DNA from: Nemertoderma westbladi
Taxonomy: Eukaryota > Xenacoelomorpha > Nemertodermatida > Nemertodermatidae
Length of the DNA: 58,000 nucleotides
Assembly (NCBI GenBank): GCA_032718475.1
Contig: JAUCBJ010002235.1
Coordinates: 1 to 58,000, forward strand
Direction of reading: 5' to 3'
Shown piece by piece: positions 18,863 through 30,370 of the stretch. Position 1 is the first letter of the stretch, and each line of letters starts with the position of its first letter. The position numbers were made by a program, and so were the translations under genes. Below the pieces are notes generated by a model that saw only the letters and a list, made by a program, of their open reading frames with translations, was not told the DNA's origin and searched no databases.

Positions 18863-19709
18863 TTCGGTAGTTGTAAGTCAAGTAAAGTGAGTGTCAAAGT
18901 ATCAAACTTACCGTATTTATATCTAAACGGTATTAATTACAGTCATATAAAATTAGCCTACCGGCCGATTTTATAGCAAATGGATAAAATTAGCCTAGCG
19001 GCCAATTTTACAACAAATAAATGTCACGGAGTAAGTATATAATAAAATTAGCCTGGCGGCCAATTTTATAACAAATAAATCGGATAACGATATACGTTAT
19101 CAAAAGGTAAATTAAACAAATAATTAATGGACTAGTTCAGCAATAAACAAAGAAATCGTACGGAATGCATAAATACTTGAGACAGTGGGACCCACAATAA
19201 TTTTAACTAATACGGTAATGCCTAACTGATTTATGCAACTTTTCGAACTCACCCCCTCCAATAATTCTCCAGAAAAACAGATTCCCAGATACAAACCAGA
19301 CGTGAACCTTTCCGTTTTCAGCGTTGCGGACGAAGTGCGATTTTCCCAACCAAAGTTGTTGAGTTATCTATCTCCCAAACTTGCTAAACACGGTCTTGCT
19401 CTCGTTACAGTCTAGAAATGAGCTCTGAATCCTGAAAAACAAAAGAGTTTGGTTTTACTTTTACGAAAATTTTGTACCGGTACAATATGGTATTTAAACC
19501 CTTTTTTAAACACCGGTATTCAATTCCAAATATTTTACACGCGGTTCAAATCAAAATTTTATTTCAAAAATTAGCACTTAGCTAATCAAATACAAATTTT
19601 TACCTCAAAATACAAAATTTTCAAATAACTTTAGTCCTACTGAACCGTAGTTCAGTAAAACATATTCCTACTGTTCTAGGAAATATGTTAAATAATACCA
19701 TATTCCTAC
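18863..19709 (-). other. element A 5' leader
   Basis: Untranslated region between the 5' LTR and gag. It holds three imperfect ~38-bp units (TAAAATTAGCCTAGCGGCCA...) at 18945-19080. A segment near 19280-19450 is recognisably shared with element B (40380-40530). A direct repeat of CATATTCCTACTGTT lies at 19664 and 19699, next to the LTR. I could not assign a tRNA primer-binding site. Confidence 0.6.
18906..18911 (-). promoter_or_regulatory. candidate 5' splice donor upstream of gag
   Basis: On the coding strand CGGTAAGTTTGA lies 44 nt before the gag ATG. GGTAAGTTTGAC is conserved at the same place in element B (39959-39954), which also has a duplicate at 40066-40061. Confidence 0.5.
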
Positions 19710-21145
19710 TGTTGGAAGAGACGTACCTAATACCTGCAATATCCTACTGTAAAGTCTGTGAATCAAATCATAAATCCGACCTTCTCACCAAAACAATAAA
19801 CTCTAAGTAAGCAAAACTATTGCAGTATTAGTCTCTTATAACTGGTGAGGCAGAAAACAGTCTACGAACGGACAAACTTCGATAAAACAAAATCCCGCGC
19901 AGCGAATCCTAAAATCAGGCTGACTCACTGACGGACTAAAGGCGCTCGTATACTTTGCCGCGGTGTGATTTATATGGGTGTGGGTGAGAGATACGCTAGC
20001 TAAATATTTAACTAGCGAGGACAAAGCGCAGTGCGGACTAAATTATTTTATATATTTTGAGGTGTAAATAATTTCTAACGCGTGTGTGTCTTGATTCTAA
20101 CGGTCAAAATCAGTTTTAGATCCTTCATATATATAATTACTGGGTCCGGTGTACATTTTACAAATATTCTAATTTTGTAACTTGTAGGTCTAATACTCAC
20201 GAATGATAAGGCTCTTTCCCCTTTTGTGTATTTCCAGGACTCAAATTCAGGCATAAGGTTAATACTACGCCCAGAATTCGGCAATTTAATTTACCAGGTC
20301 CCTAATACTAAGAAGAAATGTGTTAGTTTACTACAGTAAGCGTACAGTTACAAATATCTGGCCTGGCTTCCTATCTAGAATTTTGGTTGCCTAGGTAGGC
20401 ACGGCAACTTCCTATCAGAATGTCGGCGGGGACACGGTAGATGTTAGTATCCCTAATAGCCTCAATTTATATGCGCCTAGTGGTAAACTGCCCTACCGCC
20501 TGAACGGTACAATCCTAATTCAGGTAAAAACACAGTAACCCTCTAGCCTACAAGTTCAATGCAAATAATGGACACCGTTGTACTACAAAGGAGCCACCGA
20601 CTCACCTATACCTAGCAAGAGTCAGGCGTACAGCTTGCTGCACCCTACCAATGTGTATGCCTTGTACTGGTGTGCCTGTGTCTTATCTGTGTACTAGTAT
20701 CGTTCTGCCTGCTCTCCCCCCGTAAGAATATGAAGGTCTACTGCAGGTTTTCCTGAATTAAAACAGTACAGTCCCTAAATGTAATTTTTAGCGCACAGCG
20801 TGTCATTACCTCTACCTTCGATCTTAGTCTTACACTTAGGTAGCAAGGCATCGAACGCTGTCTAACCTTTCAGGCGATGGGCGAACAACCAAGAATAGAT
20901 ATTGCGGGTTGTCTCCTTCCTACATTCCTCCGATGTTCTCGTCTATTGCTGCGGCCCGCTGTCTAGCCTGCCATCTGTCCCTCAGTTGGGTTCACCGTGG
21001 TGAAGCATAGTAAAACAGATGTAACAAATACTTCTAACTTTATTACAAAATTAAACGATAACTATTATACAATAAATGTAACAAGACGTAGTAAGAAGTG
21101 AAGTGAAATTTAACAAGATTAAGATAACTAATGAACAAAATCGCA

Positions 21146-21154
21146 CCTTTTATA
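21146..21154 (-). promoter_or_regulatory. LTR TATA box (5' LTR)
   Basis: TATAAAAGG on the coding strand. This copy would drive transcription of element A. The insertion at 21436 lies about 290 bp upstream of it and separates it from the start of U3. Confidence 0.6.
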
Positions 21155-21366
21155 GCAAATTTGTGCTGCTAACAATCTAGATAAATCTAGATTGTTCTAT
21201 GAGTTCTACTAGGTTTTTAAAGATAATCATTGGTCCAGCAAACACGTATCTTGCACGACATTGGTTACTATCAAATAACTGCAATCACATAGGTTAATCT
21301 ACCTTGAGCAAATGCAATTAAATCGTAGCGGTCAATTCAAATAAGTTGAAATTCAGCACAAAAATA

Positions 21367-21435
21367 ATTCGAACCTGCTAGGATTTGAACTCGATACCTA
21401 CTAAACGAATTTCTAACGCTTAACCGACTGAGCTA
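21367..21435 (-). other. tRNA-like module in LTR U3 (copy 2), disrupted
   Basis: Same module as 6066-6140, with B box GTTCAAATCC. The 2.87-kb insertion enters within its A box (TAGCTCA), and the rest of the module resumes at 24302. Confidence 0.6.
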
Positions 21436-21669
21436 GGCTTGGGGTGAAACAGACTGCTGGGAGGGGGGAAAAAAAATAAGAAAACCAGCAGGAAAACAAG
21501 GAAAAACAGAAAGGGGAAAAGAGGGAAAAGGGAAGAAAAAAAGAAAAAAATGTGAAAACATTAGACATATTGATGAAATGATTTATTTTATAAGTAGATA
21601 AAAAAAGTACGGTTTTCATTTTTAAATAGGACATTATTTTAACTACTTCCATTGAAACCCCAGTCAAAA

Positions 21670-21810
21670 ATGTTCATGCGTATCGCATGTGGGTCACGCA
21701 TCTAATTCGCATGCGAATCGCATGGGAAAGTGTCGGGACCTTTAGAAGCGATACGCATGCGGATATCATGCGAAGTACCCATGCGTATCGCACGTGTCTA
21801 GCATGCGATT
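21670..21810. repeat. CATGCG-rich palindromic patch
   Basis: Many overlapping ATGCGTATCGCATG-like and GCATGCGAATCGCATG-like words in 140 bp, several self-complementary. Confidence 0.6.
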
Positions 21811-23194
21811 ATCTTCAGTGTAGAATAAACCAATGGCCATATATGACCAAATAAATTAACCCTATCTGGTCCGGTCTATTTTTCTGCCCAGGGGGGGGGG
21901 GGGGCAGAGGGGGGTCATTCAATGGTTTAAAGGCTTTTGAGGTCGCTGTTTACACTCAAACACTGTCGGACAATATAACACAGGTGGTTCGAGTAAATTA
22001 CGGCGAATAAAGATACAAAAAAACAAAGAAAGAAAAGATACAAGAAACGTTAAAGATATATTCTTTGATGTAATAACTTCAACGATAAACTATTACTATA
22101 CATAATGTAATTTTTCTAGAATAAAAAGAACATTTCCAGTAAACAGAAAACATTGCCGATAAAGTTTTTACATTTATTAAAAATTCAATTTCGTAGATAA
22201 AAATAATGAATCTATAAACAATGCAGGAGTGGGAAATAATCTGCGATATAATAACTTTTAAGAAACGAGAATAAAGACACAGATATAAAAAAAAACAATA
22301 ATACCTCGTAATGGACATTGTAAGAACGTAGGCCATATTTTTTATAATTTATTTACTCCAACATTAATAACCGCGAAATTTATAACATGGAAACGTAGAC
22401 ATAATCGCCTCAACCATTAAGCAATGGAATGTCAGTGATTTAGAATCCCATCCCTCGGTGCCAGCGCCCCCACATAGCGCCGCCAACCCATCCATCCATT
22501 GGTTGAGATCGGTATCCTCCTTAGCAACGAACAACCACTCGGGCCGCCTTTTTAACATTTAAAGTTTATTTAACATATTAACAATCTTAATGATATTATT
22601 TCATACAATAAGCAGGACAAAATAATCTCCACTCCAGTTAAAGTTTAACGGTATATACTATATATCCATCCATCTTACTCATCGCTGTCGCTATCAAGTA
22701 TTATTAGTTGCATGGCCAATGGAATTTGGTCCTGGAAATGGCAGAGGTAAAGATAACGTTGATTTACCACGTCTGGGTTGATGGTTCTCTTCACACGATA
22801 ACAGCAAGGGTGGACCAATCAACTGATAGCTCCTGAAATGAGGTCGTCGATTACTCCGGATATCCTGGGTTTGAATTTCCTTCCTTAGTTGTTTTAATGA
22901 ATAACCATTAGCTTTCATGTCCCGACATAATAATTTAGTAAGGAAATTTAGTAAGGAAGGTATAGAAGTTATTGTCAATCATATTATTACTATGTATTAT
23001 AATTTCAGCTCTATAATATTCACCACCACCATATTTAACTTCATATGTATTAACTTTGCCAATTAAATCCCGTTGAAAATTCCTAACTTCTCTCTCTAAG
23101 GCAACCGCCCATGCCATATTGCTTTGTCATGCCGACAATATACAATTGCGTGTGTAATATCCATATCAATTGTTTAGAACATTTAGAACACGAA

Positions 23195-23714
23195 GTGGGG
23201 ACTTCGCGCAGCACGAAGTTGGCAGAGCCTTAGCGAATTGACACTGTTAGGGGGTAGGTCAATTTATGCAAATAGTCACGTTGGCCCTCTAGCGGCAGAC
23301 TGGAGAACTGCAGATGGATTCGCCTCCTTTGAAAGTCACAGCTAATGGTCTAATACATATCTGCCAAGTTTCAGCTTAAACGGATTAAAAGCAAAGAAAT
23401 GGGAGGGCATTTAATGTTTAGACATGTGGCCCTCTAGCGGGAGACCATTGCACTGATGGTGTCTGAAAGTCTCTCAAAAATCTCAACTTTTGCTCATATT
23501 GATACCTACAAATTTTCAACTTGGCAGCTTTAAATCCGACAAAGTTATTAGCATGTCAAAATCGTAACGACGACGACAACGACGACGACGACGACGACAA
23601 CGACGACGACGACAACGACGACGACGACGACGACGACAACTATTTGCATAAATTGACCCACCCCCTAACAGTGTCAATTCGCTAAGGCTCCGCCAACTTC
23701 GTGGCTCGCCCCAC
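23195..23714. mobile_element. 520-bp MITE-like element with ~80-bp inverted ends
   Basis: The left arm (23195-23275, GTGGGG...GCAAATAG) is the reverse complement of the right arm (23640-23714), with a few mismatches and a small indel. The core includes two GCCCTCTAGCGG words and a GAC/AAC triplet run. No coding capacity. Confidence 0.8.
23566..23639. repeat. (ACG/ACA)n triplet microsatellite
   Basis: Interrupted run of ACG triplets. The Arg-rich frame across it on the other strand is a by-product. Confidence 0.9.
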
Positions 23715-24125
23715 ATCTATCTATTTGAGATATTGCTGTTTTAATCCGTGAATAATAATCGGGTATAATAATAATCGCATAATAATGCAGTGATAATACA
23801 GAAATACAGTAATAATAAAGAATAGGGACTAGTCTACATCAGATGTCATGATATATGATGCCTTGGGCTGAATTTGGAATAATAGAGAAACCATTGAACC
23901 CCTAACCCTACAGTACCGGTAGGTATATTAAACAGCCTCTGCCTTTAAACATCCTCTGCCTATTGCTTTAATAATAGGCTGATAATAGACCCCTAACAGC
24001 CTAAGGCAGGTATAGTGTATAGATAGGCAGCGTCACTGAAAGTACAATTTATAGAATTTAAATTTCCCTCTACTACCAGAGAACTCAATATTCTCACTGG
24101 ATTTTACACTTACCTTAGAAGCTCC

Positions 24126-24285
24126 CTACCACGCACCTTAACAAGCTACCACCGACCTTAGCACGCTACCACCGACCTTAGCACGCTACCACCGACCTTA
24201 GCACGCTACCACCGACCTTAGCACGCTACCACCGACCTTAGCACGCTACCACCGACCTTAGCTTTTACCACGCACCTTAGGCATT
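24126..24285. repeat. 20-bp minisatellite, 8 copies
   Basis: Unit CTACCACCGACCTTAGCACG. Copies start every 20 bp from 24126 to 24266 and degenerate at both ends. Confidence 0.93.
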
Positions 24286-24301
24286 CCTACTCATGACAGC
24301 A

Positions 24302-24444
24302 TGAGCTACTGAACCACTTAAACAATGTTATACAAATAGATATAGTAAATACAAATGAGGACTTAATGTAATCTTTATAGCAAATTAATTCGAACAAAAT
24401 AAAATTTTGAAAATCCACGGCATTTATGAGAATATAATTCTATA
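24302..24444 (-). mobile_element. element A 5' LTR, outer part
   Basis: Matches 6127-6269 of the other LTR; first bases of the transcription-side U3. Ends at TATA, followed by the target duplication GTTAT. Confidence 0.87.
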
Positions 24445-24449
24445 GTTAT
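24445..24449. repeat. target-site duplication GTTAT, right
   Basis: Matches 4402-4406 exactly. Confidence 0.85.
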
Positions 24450-25312
24450 GGCCTTCATTTTCTAATGTTCAATGTATCGTATATTACAATATTACTTTTA
24501 GTTTTATATTATATTGATTTGCACTATTAATGCTTCAGCTAAATGTAATAATGTAATGTAATAATAATATTAAAAAAATAAAAATTTTCTAAGAGAACAT
24601 TATTTGATTTTCATTAATTGCTCCATTGCCGTATCGCTTAGTTGCATTCCTACTCAATTGTGCATGTGCATCAGCTATCACTAACTCAATTTATTTACTT
24701 CAATATTTTGTATAATATTTTTGTTTGATCATTTTTCATTATTGCTTTACGGCCTCTGAATGCCATCACTTGCCTCCATGAGAATGTGCTGTTTCTTACC
24801 CATAAATCATAAATGTTAATTTGTGTAAATTTAATGCCCCACTTCGTGTTGTCTGAGACTGTGTCACCAGTACATTTCATTGACTGACTTCCGACGCCCT
24901 GGAGTGATCATTTATGTGATGCTAATTAACTGACCATGGGTTAATATTGAATTCAATCGATTAACTAATATATCGACAATTCAATCACAACTTCTTTTGT
25001 ACGATTGACTGATATATTTAGATTAGTCTTATAATAGATATATATATTTTTGTTTTGATCATTCCAAAGTATGTCCCAGGGTAGACAACAATGTTGTTCC
25101 TGCGCTCCTGGTGGAACATGCAAAAACTGTCGTTGTTGAAGAATGGGACATTATGCACCAATTTTAACCCATATTCAATCGGGAGGTGCAAGGGACAAGG
25201 ACAGTCTACAAGGAAGATCGGTATCCAACCCGAATGTTAGCTGCTGTGGTTGTAAAGGAAAGACTGGCTGTTGTTCATGGTGCGTTTGTGTCCAATCTGG
25301 GTGAGAATGTTA
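24450..25312. other. gene-poor AT-rich stretch
   Basis: No supported gene other than the short Cys-rich remnant below. Confidence 0.5.
25071..25300 (+). pseudogene. Cys-rich remnant, CxCxxxxxCxxCxC type
   Basis: ATG at 25071 opens MSQGRQQCCSCAPGGTCKNC, ending RC and a stop at 25139. About 85 bp further another Cys-dense stretch (SCCGCKGKTGCCSWCVCV) follows. Such Cys clusters are seen in tesmin/CXC-like and some mobile-element N-terminal regions. The stops and frame breaks make this a remnant. Its place just outside the LINE inverted repeat suggests it could be part of a LINE ORF, but that is inference. Confidence 0.35.
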
Positions 25313-25449
25313 CAATTGTTTCCATAGTTTCAATTTTACATTATTTATTGATTTCAAATTTTTAATTTGCACCTCCTTTACATGGGGCCCCAAAAAGTCG
25401 GGGGCCCCTAGGCTATAGCCTAGCTAGACTAGGCCATAATCCAGCCCTG

Positions 25450-26371
25450 GGCTGCTGGCAACATCTTTAGTGATATTAATCCTGATGATAACTTGAATTG
25501 CAATTTGATTCTAGGGGATTACTTTAATGAAACAACATTTGATAACCAATTCTACGGAAATAACAGCAGATCGAATTTGTCATTAATGCGTTTAAATTGC
25601 AGGAGCTTAAACGCAAATATATGTGCAATAACAAATTTTTTGTAATCTATGAATGCCAAATTCGACATTCTGTCTTTTTCGGAAACGTTTTTAACTAAAG
25701 ATAGTGTATTAAATGAAGTTGCCATTCGTATATTTAAGGAACCTTATTGTGATTTTCGAAAATGGTGTACAAGAGACTAGCCAGAGGAGGCACGGCTATT
25801 TATGTGCGCTCCCACCTTAGAAACATCAATACGATCTGACCTCCGTTTCAACGGCCCTAAAAATTGCTGGATAGAAGTGGTGAGGCCTCACACTAATAAG
25901 CCATTATTAATTGGCCGTATTTATCGCTCATTCGATCTCATTACTCCTCATGAGAACACATTTACTTGTGAGAAAGGTGGAAGCTTGATAGACTTTCTAA
26001 TAGCCTCAGAAAAAATATCGAGTAATTGTGTTGAAATTTTCATTGATAAAAACTTTGAACTATTTGCTGGAACTCCAAATAGAGGACATTACCCCGTATA
26101 TTCAGTGTATAAAGACTTAAAGTCACGGGAGAATGACAATGATAAAAAAGTTATATACTGTATGAATTAATTGTCTCTCTGTCCGAGTTCGCTCGACTTA
26201 CGAGTATATGAATTAAAAGATACAGATTGTGCTTTCTGGTCACATTCATTAGAAAATACATTGAAAGAAACAAATGATACATGGACACTCCTTGAGGACC
26301 CTGCAGAACTATGGGAGTTTTTAAACGATAAAACAAAGGAAGGACTGTCAGCCACAGGTATGAAAAAATAG
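25450..26371 (+). pseudogene. LINE APE endonuclease fragment (left arm)
   Basis: Decayed 5' part of an APE-type non-LTR retrotransposon. LNCRSLNANICAI and FDILSFSETFLTKDS are the start of the endonuclease fold, followed by stops. Then comes a 122-codon frame at 25802 (WIEVVRPHTNKPLLIGRIYR, SLIDFLIASEKISSN, AGTPNRGHYPVYSVY). The central GDFN-containing segment is missing. The following frame at 26171 (RVYELKDTDCAFWSHSLE, DPAELWEFLNDKTK) continues into the linker before RT. Several stops rule out a working protein. Confidence 0.75.
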
Positions 26372-26433
26372 GAAAAAATCACCTATTATTTCATACCTGT
26401 GGCTGACAGTCCTTCCTTTGTTTTATCGTTTAA
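26321..26433. repeat. perfect 45-bp-arm hairpin
   Basis: 26321-26365 and 26389-26433 are exact reverse complements with a 23-base centre that itself contains AATAGG/CCTATT. The left half is LINE coding sequence, so the right half is an inverted duplication. ATGGGAGTTTTT stands on both sides of the block, and the opposite giant arm has it once, without the hairpin. Confidence 0.9.
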
Positions 26434-27160
26434 TATTTTTACTCGCCACATTCCCCAACATGAATTTTAATATGGGAGTTTTTGTTGGGAGCTACTGTAT
26501 AAATCTATTATTATTATTATTATTATCTTTATTCCAGGCTTAATATAGCAGCCCATAAAAGTACCGGTAAATTTATATATCGAGTAAAGAAAGCACAGTG
26601 TCAAATAAAGTTAGCAATAAATAAGGATCGGTTATTAAAAGATTAAAGATTTACGTTAGAAAAAAGGGGCCCTGAGCAGGACAAAGAACAATAATATATA
26701 AAAATAGTACAATAAATAAATAATTATGTAAAATAGAATATAAGAGTTATAAACATTAAACAAAAAGAAAAGAAGAACAAAAGGACGTACGGCATTACAA
26801 TATTACGTTTGTGGCACAACATTAGCAATAAGCAACAAGTGACACACCAATGATACGACTCGTGGTACATACTAAGCCAACTGTTTGTAAAATTCGGTTT
26901 TCAGATGATCTCATGCGATGCAACTGGGACTCCAACGCACTGTGGCGGATATGAACCAGTTTTGGAAGATTTAGAGCTCCACACATGTAGGACACACTAC
27001 TGTCGTCCGAGAATCCAAATAACTTTCTAATTATATTGTTGTAACCCGTAATCGATTATACCTTGTAAGAGAATAATTTTGCCTTGCCCATAAAGAATTA
27101 CAGTATATCTGGGTGCAGAAAGAACGGAACAGTTTTATTTTAACAGTTTTCGAACAGAAA

Positions 27161-28157
27161 CTAAACTCTCTTATATAAACTGGACAGCTGATTGAGTATG
27201 TCGTAACTATCGTCCGTGGTACAGTGAAATATGTGGCCTAAATATTTATACTTACTTACAGTTTCAATAGGTTTACCGTTAATGCTGAACATACTTACCA
27301 AGCTTGATTTACATGATTTAGGTGCGAAGTACATGTATTTGGATTTTTTGATATTGACTTCACTGGAATGTCTATTAGCGTAATATACAAATGTATCTGT
27401 AAGTTTATGGAGACCTGCTATGGAGTTAGACATTAAAGAAAGATCATCCTCGTATAAAAGATGGTTAATCCTATGATTATTTAATTGATATCCTACGTTT
27501 GTCAGTAAGTTTCTTGCTTAAGTCGTCAATATATACTGCATAGAAATAGTAACCCGATAATATTCCGCCTTGCTTTGTTCCATTGAAAGCAAACGTATAC
27601 AGGGCTGTCATTTTCTAAGTAAAACTGTAATATTTCCTTTAAAGCATAAATACATAACTCAGTGCCTAATTTTCCTTTGAAGCCGAATTGTGAGTCAGTA
27701 GTGTTGAGTTTACCACCAAAACGTTCAAGGTATATTAGTTCTAGAATTTTACCACTTATAGTTGCCAGTGCAATACCTCTGTAATTATCAAATATGGTGA
27801 TATCTTCGTTATTATCCTTCACAATGGGTAGAACGTTAAACGCATGAGATCGTCACACATATAACCATGGACATTAAAAGAACTAAAGGTTAATGCCAAA
27901 TGCGAGAATAAACAGGCCGTACCATTGGTGTAATGTTCGGTGGAAATACCGTCAGGACCAATTTTACCAGCAGACAATCTGGCAACTGCTACACCTATTT
28001 CTGTTTCAGTTACTATCATATCAGATCTATATACAATATTAGTAAACTGTGATTCTACGTTATTCTTGTGAGAATCGTCGTTTACTCGGTTATATGAATT
28101 GGAAAATTTTTCCATAAAGGTATTACAAATTTCGTTTTCACCAACAGCACCTCCCAC
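27161..28157 (-). pseudogene. LINE reverse transcriptase fragment (left arm)
   Basis: Minus-strand RT pieces in at least three frames. VARLSAGKIGPDGISTEHY is the RT entry motif. DNYRGIALATISGKILELIY and QFGFKGKLGTELCIYALKE are RT fingers/palm. The 27161-27433 piece (KKSKYMYFAPKSC, VSKYKYLGHIFH) is the region after the YxDD box. Frameshifts separate them. The opposite arm holds the same sequence on the plus strand. Confidence 0.82.
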
Positions 28158-28201
28158 CTTACTAGAGAGCGGTACATTGGAACCACAGTGTTTCCTAACA
28201 T

Positions 28202-28898
28202 GTGAGATGTTTCTATTTTGTCAATAAAGCGCTGTTTTGCATCATTATATTTTGACAGGTTGCAGGGATAAGATCGTAGACGATAGCTCTTCGGGCTGCC
28301 CTCAGCTCATTCGACAATTTTGATAGACCCTAATTCCAGAACGGTTTTGTGTGCTTCGATATTACCTTGGTATTCAAAACATTTTCATGACATAGATGCG
28401 TAGATAATGCAGATTTATATTTAGAATGCATTGGAAAACTAGGTGCAATTTTTGATGAAGCTAATACTTCCTTTTGTAAATAACTCGTTTATAACTTGTA
28501 ATAACGTTTGTAACTAATTAATAAAATTAATAGAATAGAATAATAATTATAATTAAATCTATAAAGTAAGATAAAATAAACATAAACCTAAATTAATTAA
28601 AACATCATCCGCCTGATCTGGCGTTGCTCTCAATCCCCCCCCCCCCCCCCCCCCCCCCCCCTACCCCTTAGGCGTAAGCCCCCCCCCCCCCCCCCCTCTC
28701 CAACATCAAGTTACTACAACAGTTATTGTCAAAACTAGCATCTGCTACTGACAATCTCTGTTGCTTCCATAAAAATTCTAGAACATAATTTCAAATTTTT
28801 GATATTCATCTGCAAGACTTATTTTTTCACACATTAAACTGTTATGTGCAAAATTTGATGTTTGGAAAATAAATATTATATATTGATTGATATATTGA
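28202..28898. other. spacer of the giant inverted repeat, left part
   Basis: On the minus strand 28230-28330 reads LSKLSNELRAARRAIVYDL-like sequence, a diverged LINE linker from a related copy. Two long C runs (about 28637-28660 and 28680-28696) separated by a short segment follow, then ATTGATTGAT repeats near 28880. Confidence 0.5.
28637..28696. repeat. poly-C tracts
   Basis: Two long C homopolymers around TACCCCTTAGGCGTAAG. Their lengths are unreliable in most assemblies. Confidence 0.85.
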
Positions 28899-30347
28899 TT
28901 GATTTGTTTAGCTCTGGGAGATTTTAATGCTGACATTAATACTTATTTTTTTGATTACCTTAACAATTGGTGTATTATCTCTAATTGTGCAATACACGAT
29001 GTAGAATTACTACCCAATGATACCTTCACCTTTGTTAGTGCCTCACATGGGTCACACTCTTGGTTGGACCATTTGGTATGCACAAAGGTATCCATTTCAT
29101 TGGTATCTAATATTTCGGTAAATTTCGATTTAACTTTTTATGACCATATGCCAATTTGTGCTAATTTATTTATTCATGGTTTTAGTAAATCCGTCTACCA
29201 GCCAAAAGGCCATATAAATCATTCTAGTTCGGACACCAAAATATTAAACAGACCCAATTGGAGTAAAGCTTCCAACTCAAATATTTTAGAGTACCAAGCG
29301 GCACTTAATAGTTTATTATGTAAGATAAATGTCCCTAAGGATACATGTAGCTGTACAAATACGCAATGTGACAATAGTTTGCACAGGGATGCTTTAGACG
29401 CCTATTACAGTGACATTATTGGTGCTGTAAATCTGGCTGCTGCTAGGACTATCCCTAAACAAAGAAGTCCACATATACAGAATAATTTAAAAATAGTTCC
29501 CGGTTGGAATGATCTCATTAAGCACTTATACGGCCAGTCTAGGTTATTTTTTCGAATATGGCGTACCAATGGGTGTCCCCGAGCAGGTCCTATTTTTCGT
29601 GAATATATGTCTGCTAAACTAGAATTTAAACAGGCACTACGCCAATGTAAACGTAGTGAAAACGTAATCCGTTCAGATAAACTTGCAGAGTCACTGTATT
29701 CTCGCAATCAAAACGATTTCTGGGACAATGTTAGGAAACACTGTGGTTCCAATGTACCGCTCTCTAGTAAGGTGGGAGGTGCTGTTGGTGAAAACGAAAT
29801 TTGTAATACCTTTATGGAAAAATTTCCCAATTCATATAACCGAGTAAACGACGACTCTGACAAGAATAACGTAGAATCACAGTTTACTAATATTGTATAT
29901 AGATCTGACATGATAGTAATTGAAACAGAAATAGCTGTAGCAGTTGCCAGATTGTCTGCTTGTAAAATTGGTCCTGACGGTATTTCCACCGAACATTATA
30001 CCAATGGTACGGCCTGTTTATTCTCGCATTTGGCATTAACCTTTAGTTCTTTTAATGTCCATGGTTATATGTGTGACGATCTCATGCGTTGTAACATTCT
30101 ACCCATTGTGAAGGATAATAACGAAGATATCACCATATTTGATAATTACAGAGGTATTGCGCTGGCAACTAATAGAAGCCAACAATTCGGCTTCAAAGGA
30201 AAATTAGGCACTGAGTTATGTATTTATGCTTTAAAGGAAATATTACAGTTTTACTTAGAAAATGACAGCCCTGTATACGTTTGCTTTCAATGGAACAAAG
30301 CAAGGCGGAATATTATCGGGTTACTATTTCTATGCAGTATATATTGA
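28899..30347 (+). pseudogene. LINE endonuclease C-terminus to RT (right arm)
   Basis: 482 open codons. The first Met is not a true start, because upstream endonuclease is missing. ALGDFNADI, SWLDHLV and FYDHMPICA are the GDFN, DH and DHxPI motifs of the APE endonuclease. A linker with a CSCTNTQC cluster and WNDLIKHLYGQSRLFFRIW precedes RT (ARLSACKIGPDGISTEHY, NYRGIALAT). An internal deletion removes about 60 bp around GKILE relative to the left arm, and the frame ends before the palm. From 29728 it is the mirrored arm. Confidence 0.82.
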
Positions 30348-30370
30348 CGACTTAAGCAAGAAACTTACTG

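Larger units (their letters stand above)
19710..21435 (-). mobile_element. element A 5' LTR, inner part
   Basis: Nearly identical to 4407-6133. The LTR is cut at 21435 by the insertion and resumes at 24302. Adding the parts and subtracting the 7-bp duplication gives 1862 bp, against 1863 bp in the other copy. Confidence 0.87.
21436..24301. mobile_element. 2866-bp insertion in the 5' LTR, with 7-bp duplication
   Basis: The intact LTR shows TGAGCTA once. Here TGAGCTA occurs at 21429-21435 and again at 24302-24308, flanking 2866 bp absent from the other LTR. The ends (GGCTTGGGGT... and ...CATGACAGCA) are not inverted repeats and no long frame is present, so the class of element is unknown. Inside are a purine-rich start, a CATGCG-rich patch, a G run, an inverted-repeat element (23195-23714) and a 20-bp minisatellite. 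Small minus-strand frames at 22364-23117 (for example AWAVALEREVRNFQRDLIGK) are unrecognised and may be remnants of one gene. Confidence 0.75.
4407..24444 (-). mobile_element. BEL/Pao LTR retrotransposon 'element A', nearly full length
   Basis: The element is bounded by two 1.86-kb LTR copies in the same orientation and by GTTAT target duplications. Coding is on the minus strand in the order gag, CCHC/protease, RT, RNase H, integrase, then three unrecognised 3' frames. It spans 20.0 kb; about 17.2 kb remain after subtracting the insertion in the 5' LTR, still long for BEL/Pao because of the LTRs, long leader, large coiled-coil gag and 3' region. By eye the LTRs differ at about 20 of ~1860 positions, so the insertion is fairly recent. 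Damage: a frameshift at C10 (16023-16032), a frameshift near 12020, an interruption of pol at about 12.71-13.90 kb and the 2.87-kb insertion at 21436. Some homopolymer damage could be assembly error. Confidence 0.88.
25313..28201. repeat. left arm of a giant inverted repeat
   Basis: The reverse complement recurs at 29728-32386 with high identity. For example, the 90-codon RT piece at 27161-27433 (minus) is identical in protein to 30440-30712 (plus). Differences include a small hairpin insertion present only here (26321-26433) and a segment of about 60 bp present here but deleted in the right arm. Confidence 0.9.

Noticed and set aside
23516-23716. Arg-rich peptide on the minus strand
   Set aside because: Arises from the (ACG)n triplet run inside a MITE.
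24126-24285. CRISPR-like array
   Set aside because: Units are head-to-tail with no unique spacers, in a eukaryotic context; a plain minisatellite. The same applies to the arrays at 35146, 49323 and 50401.
26171-26371. Independent small gene
   Set aside because: It is the continuation of the LINE linker and ends inside a hairpin.
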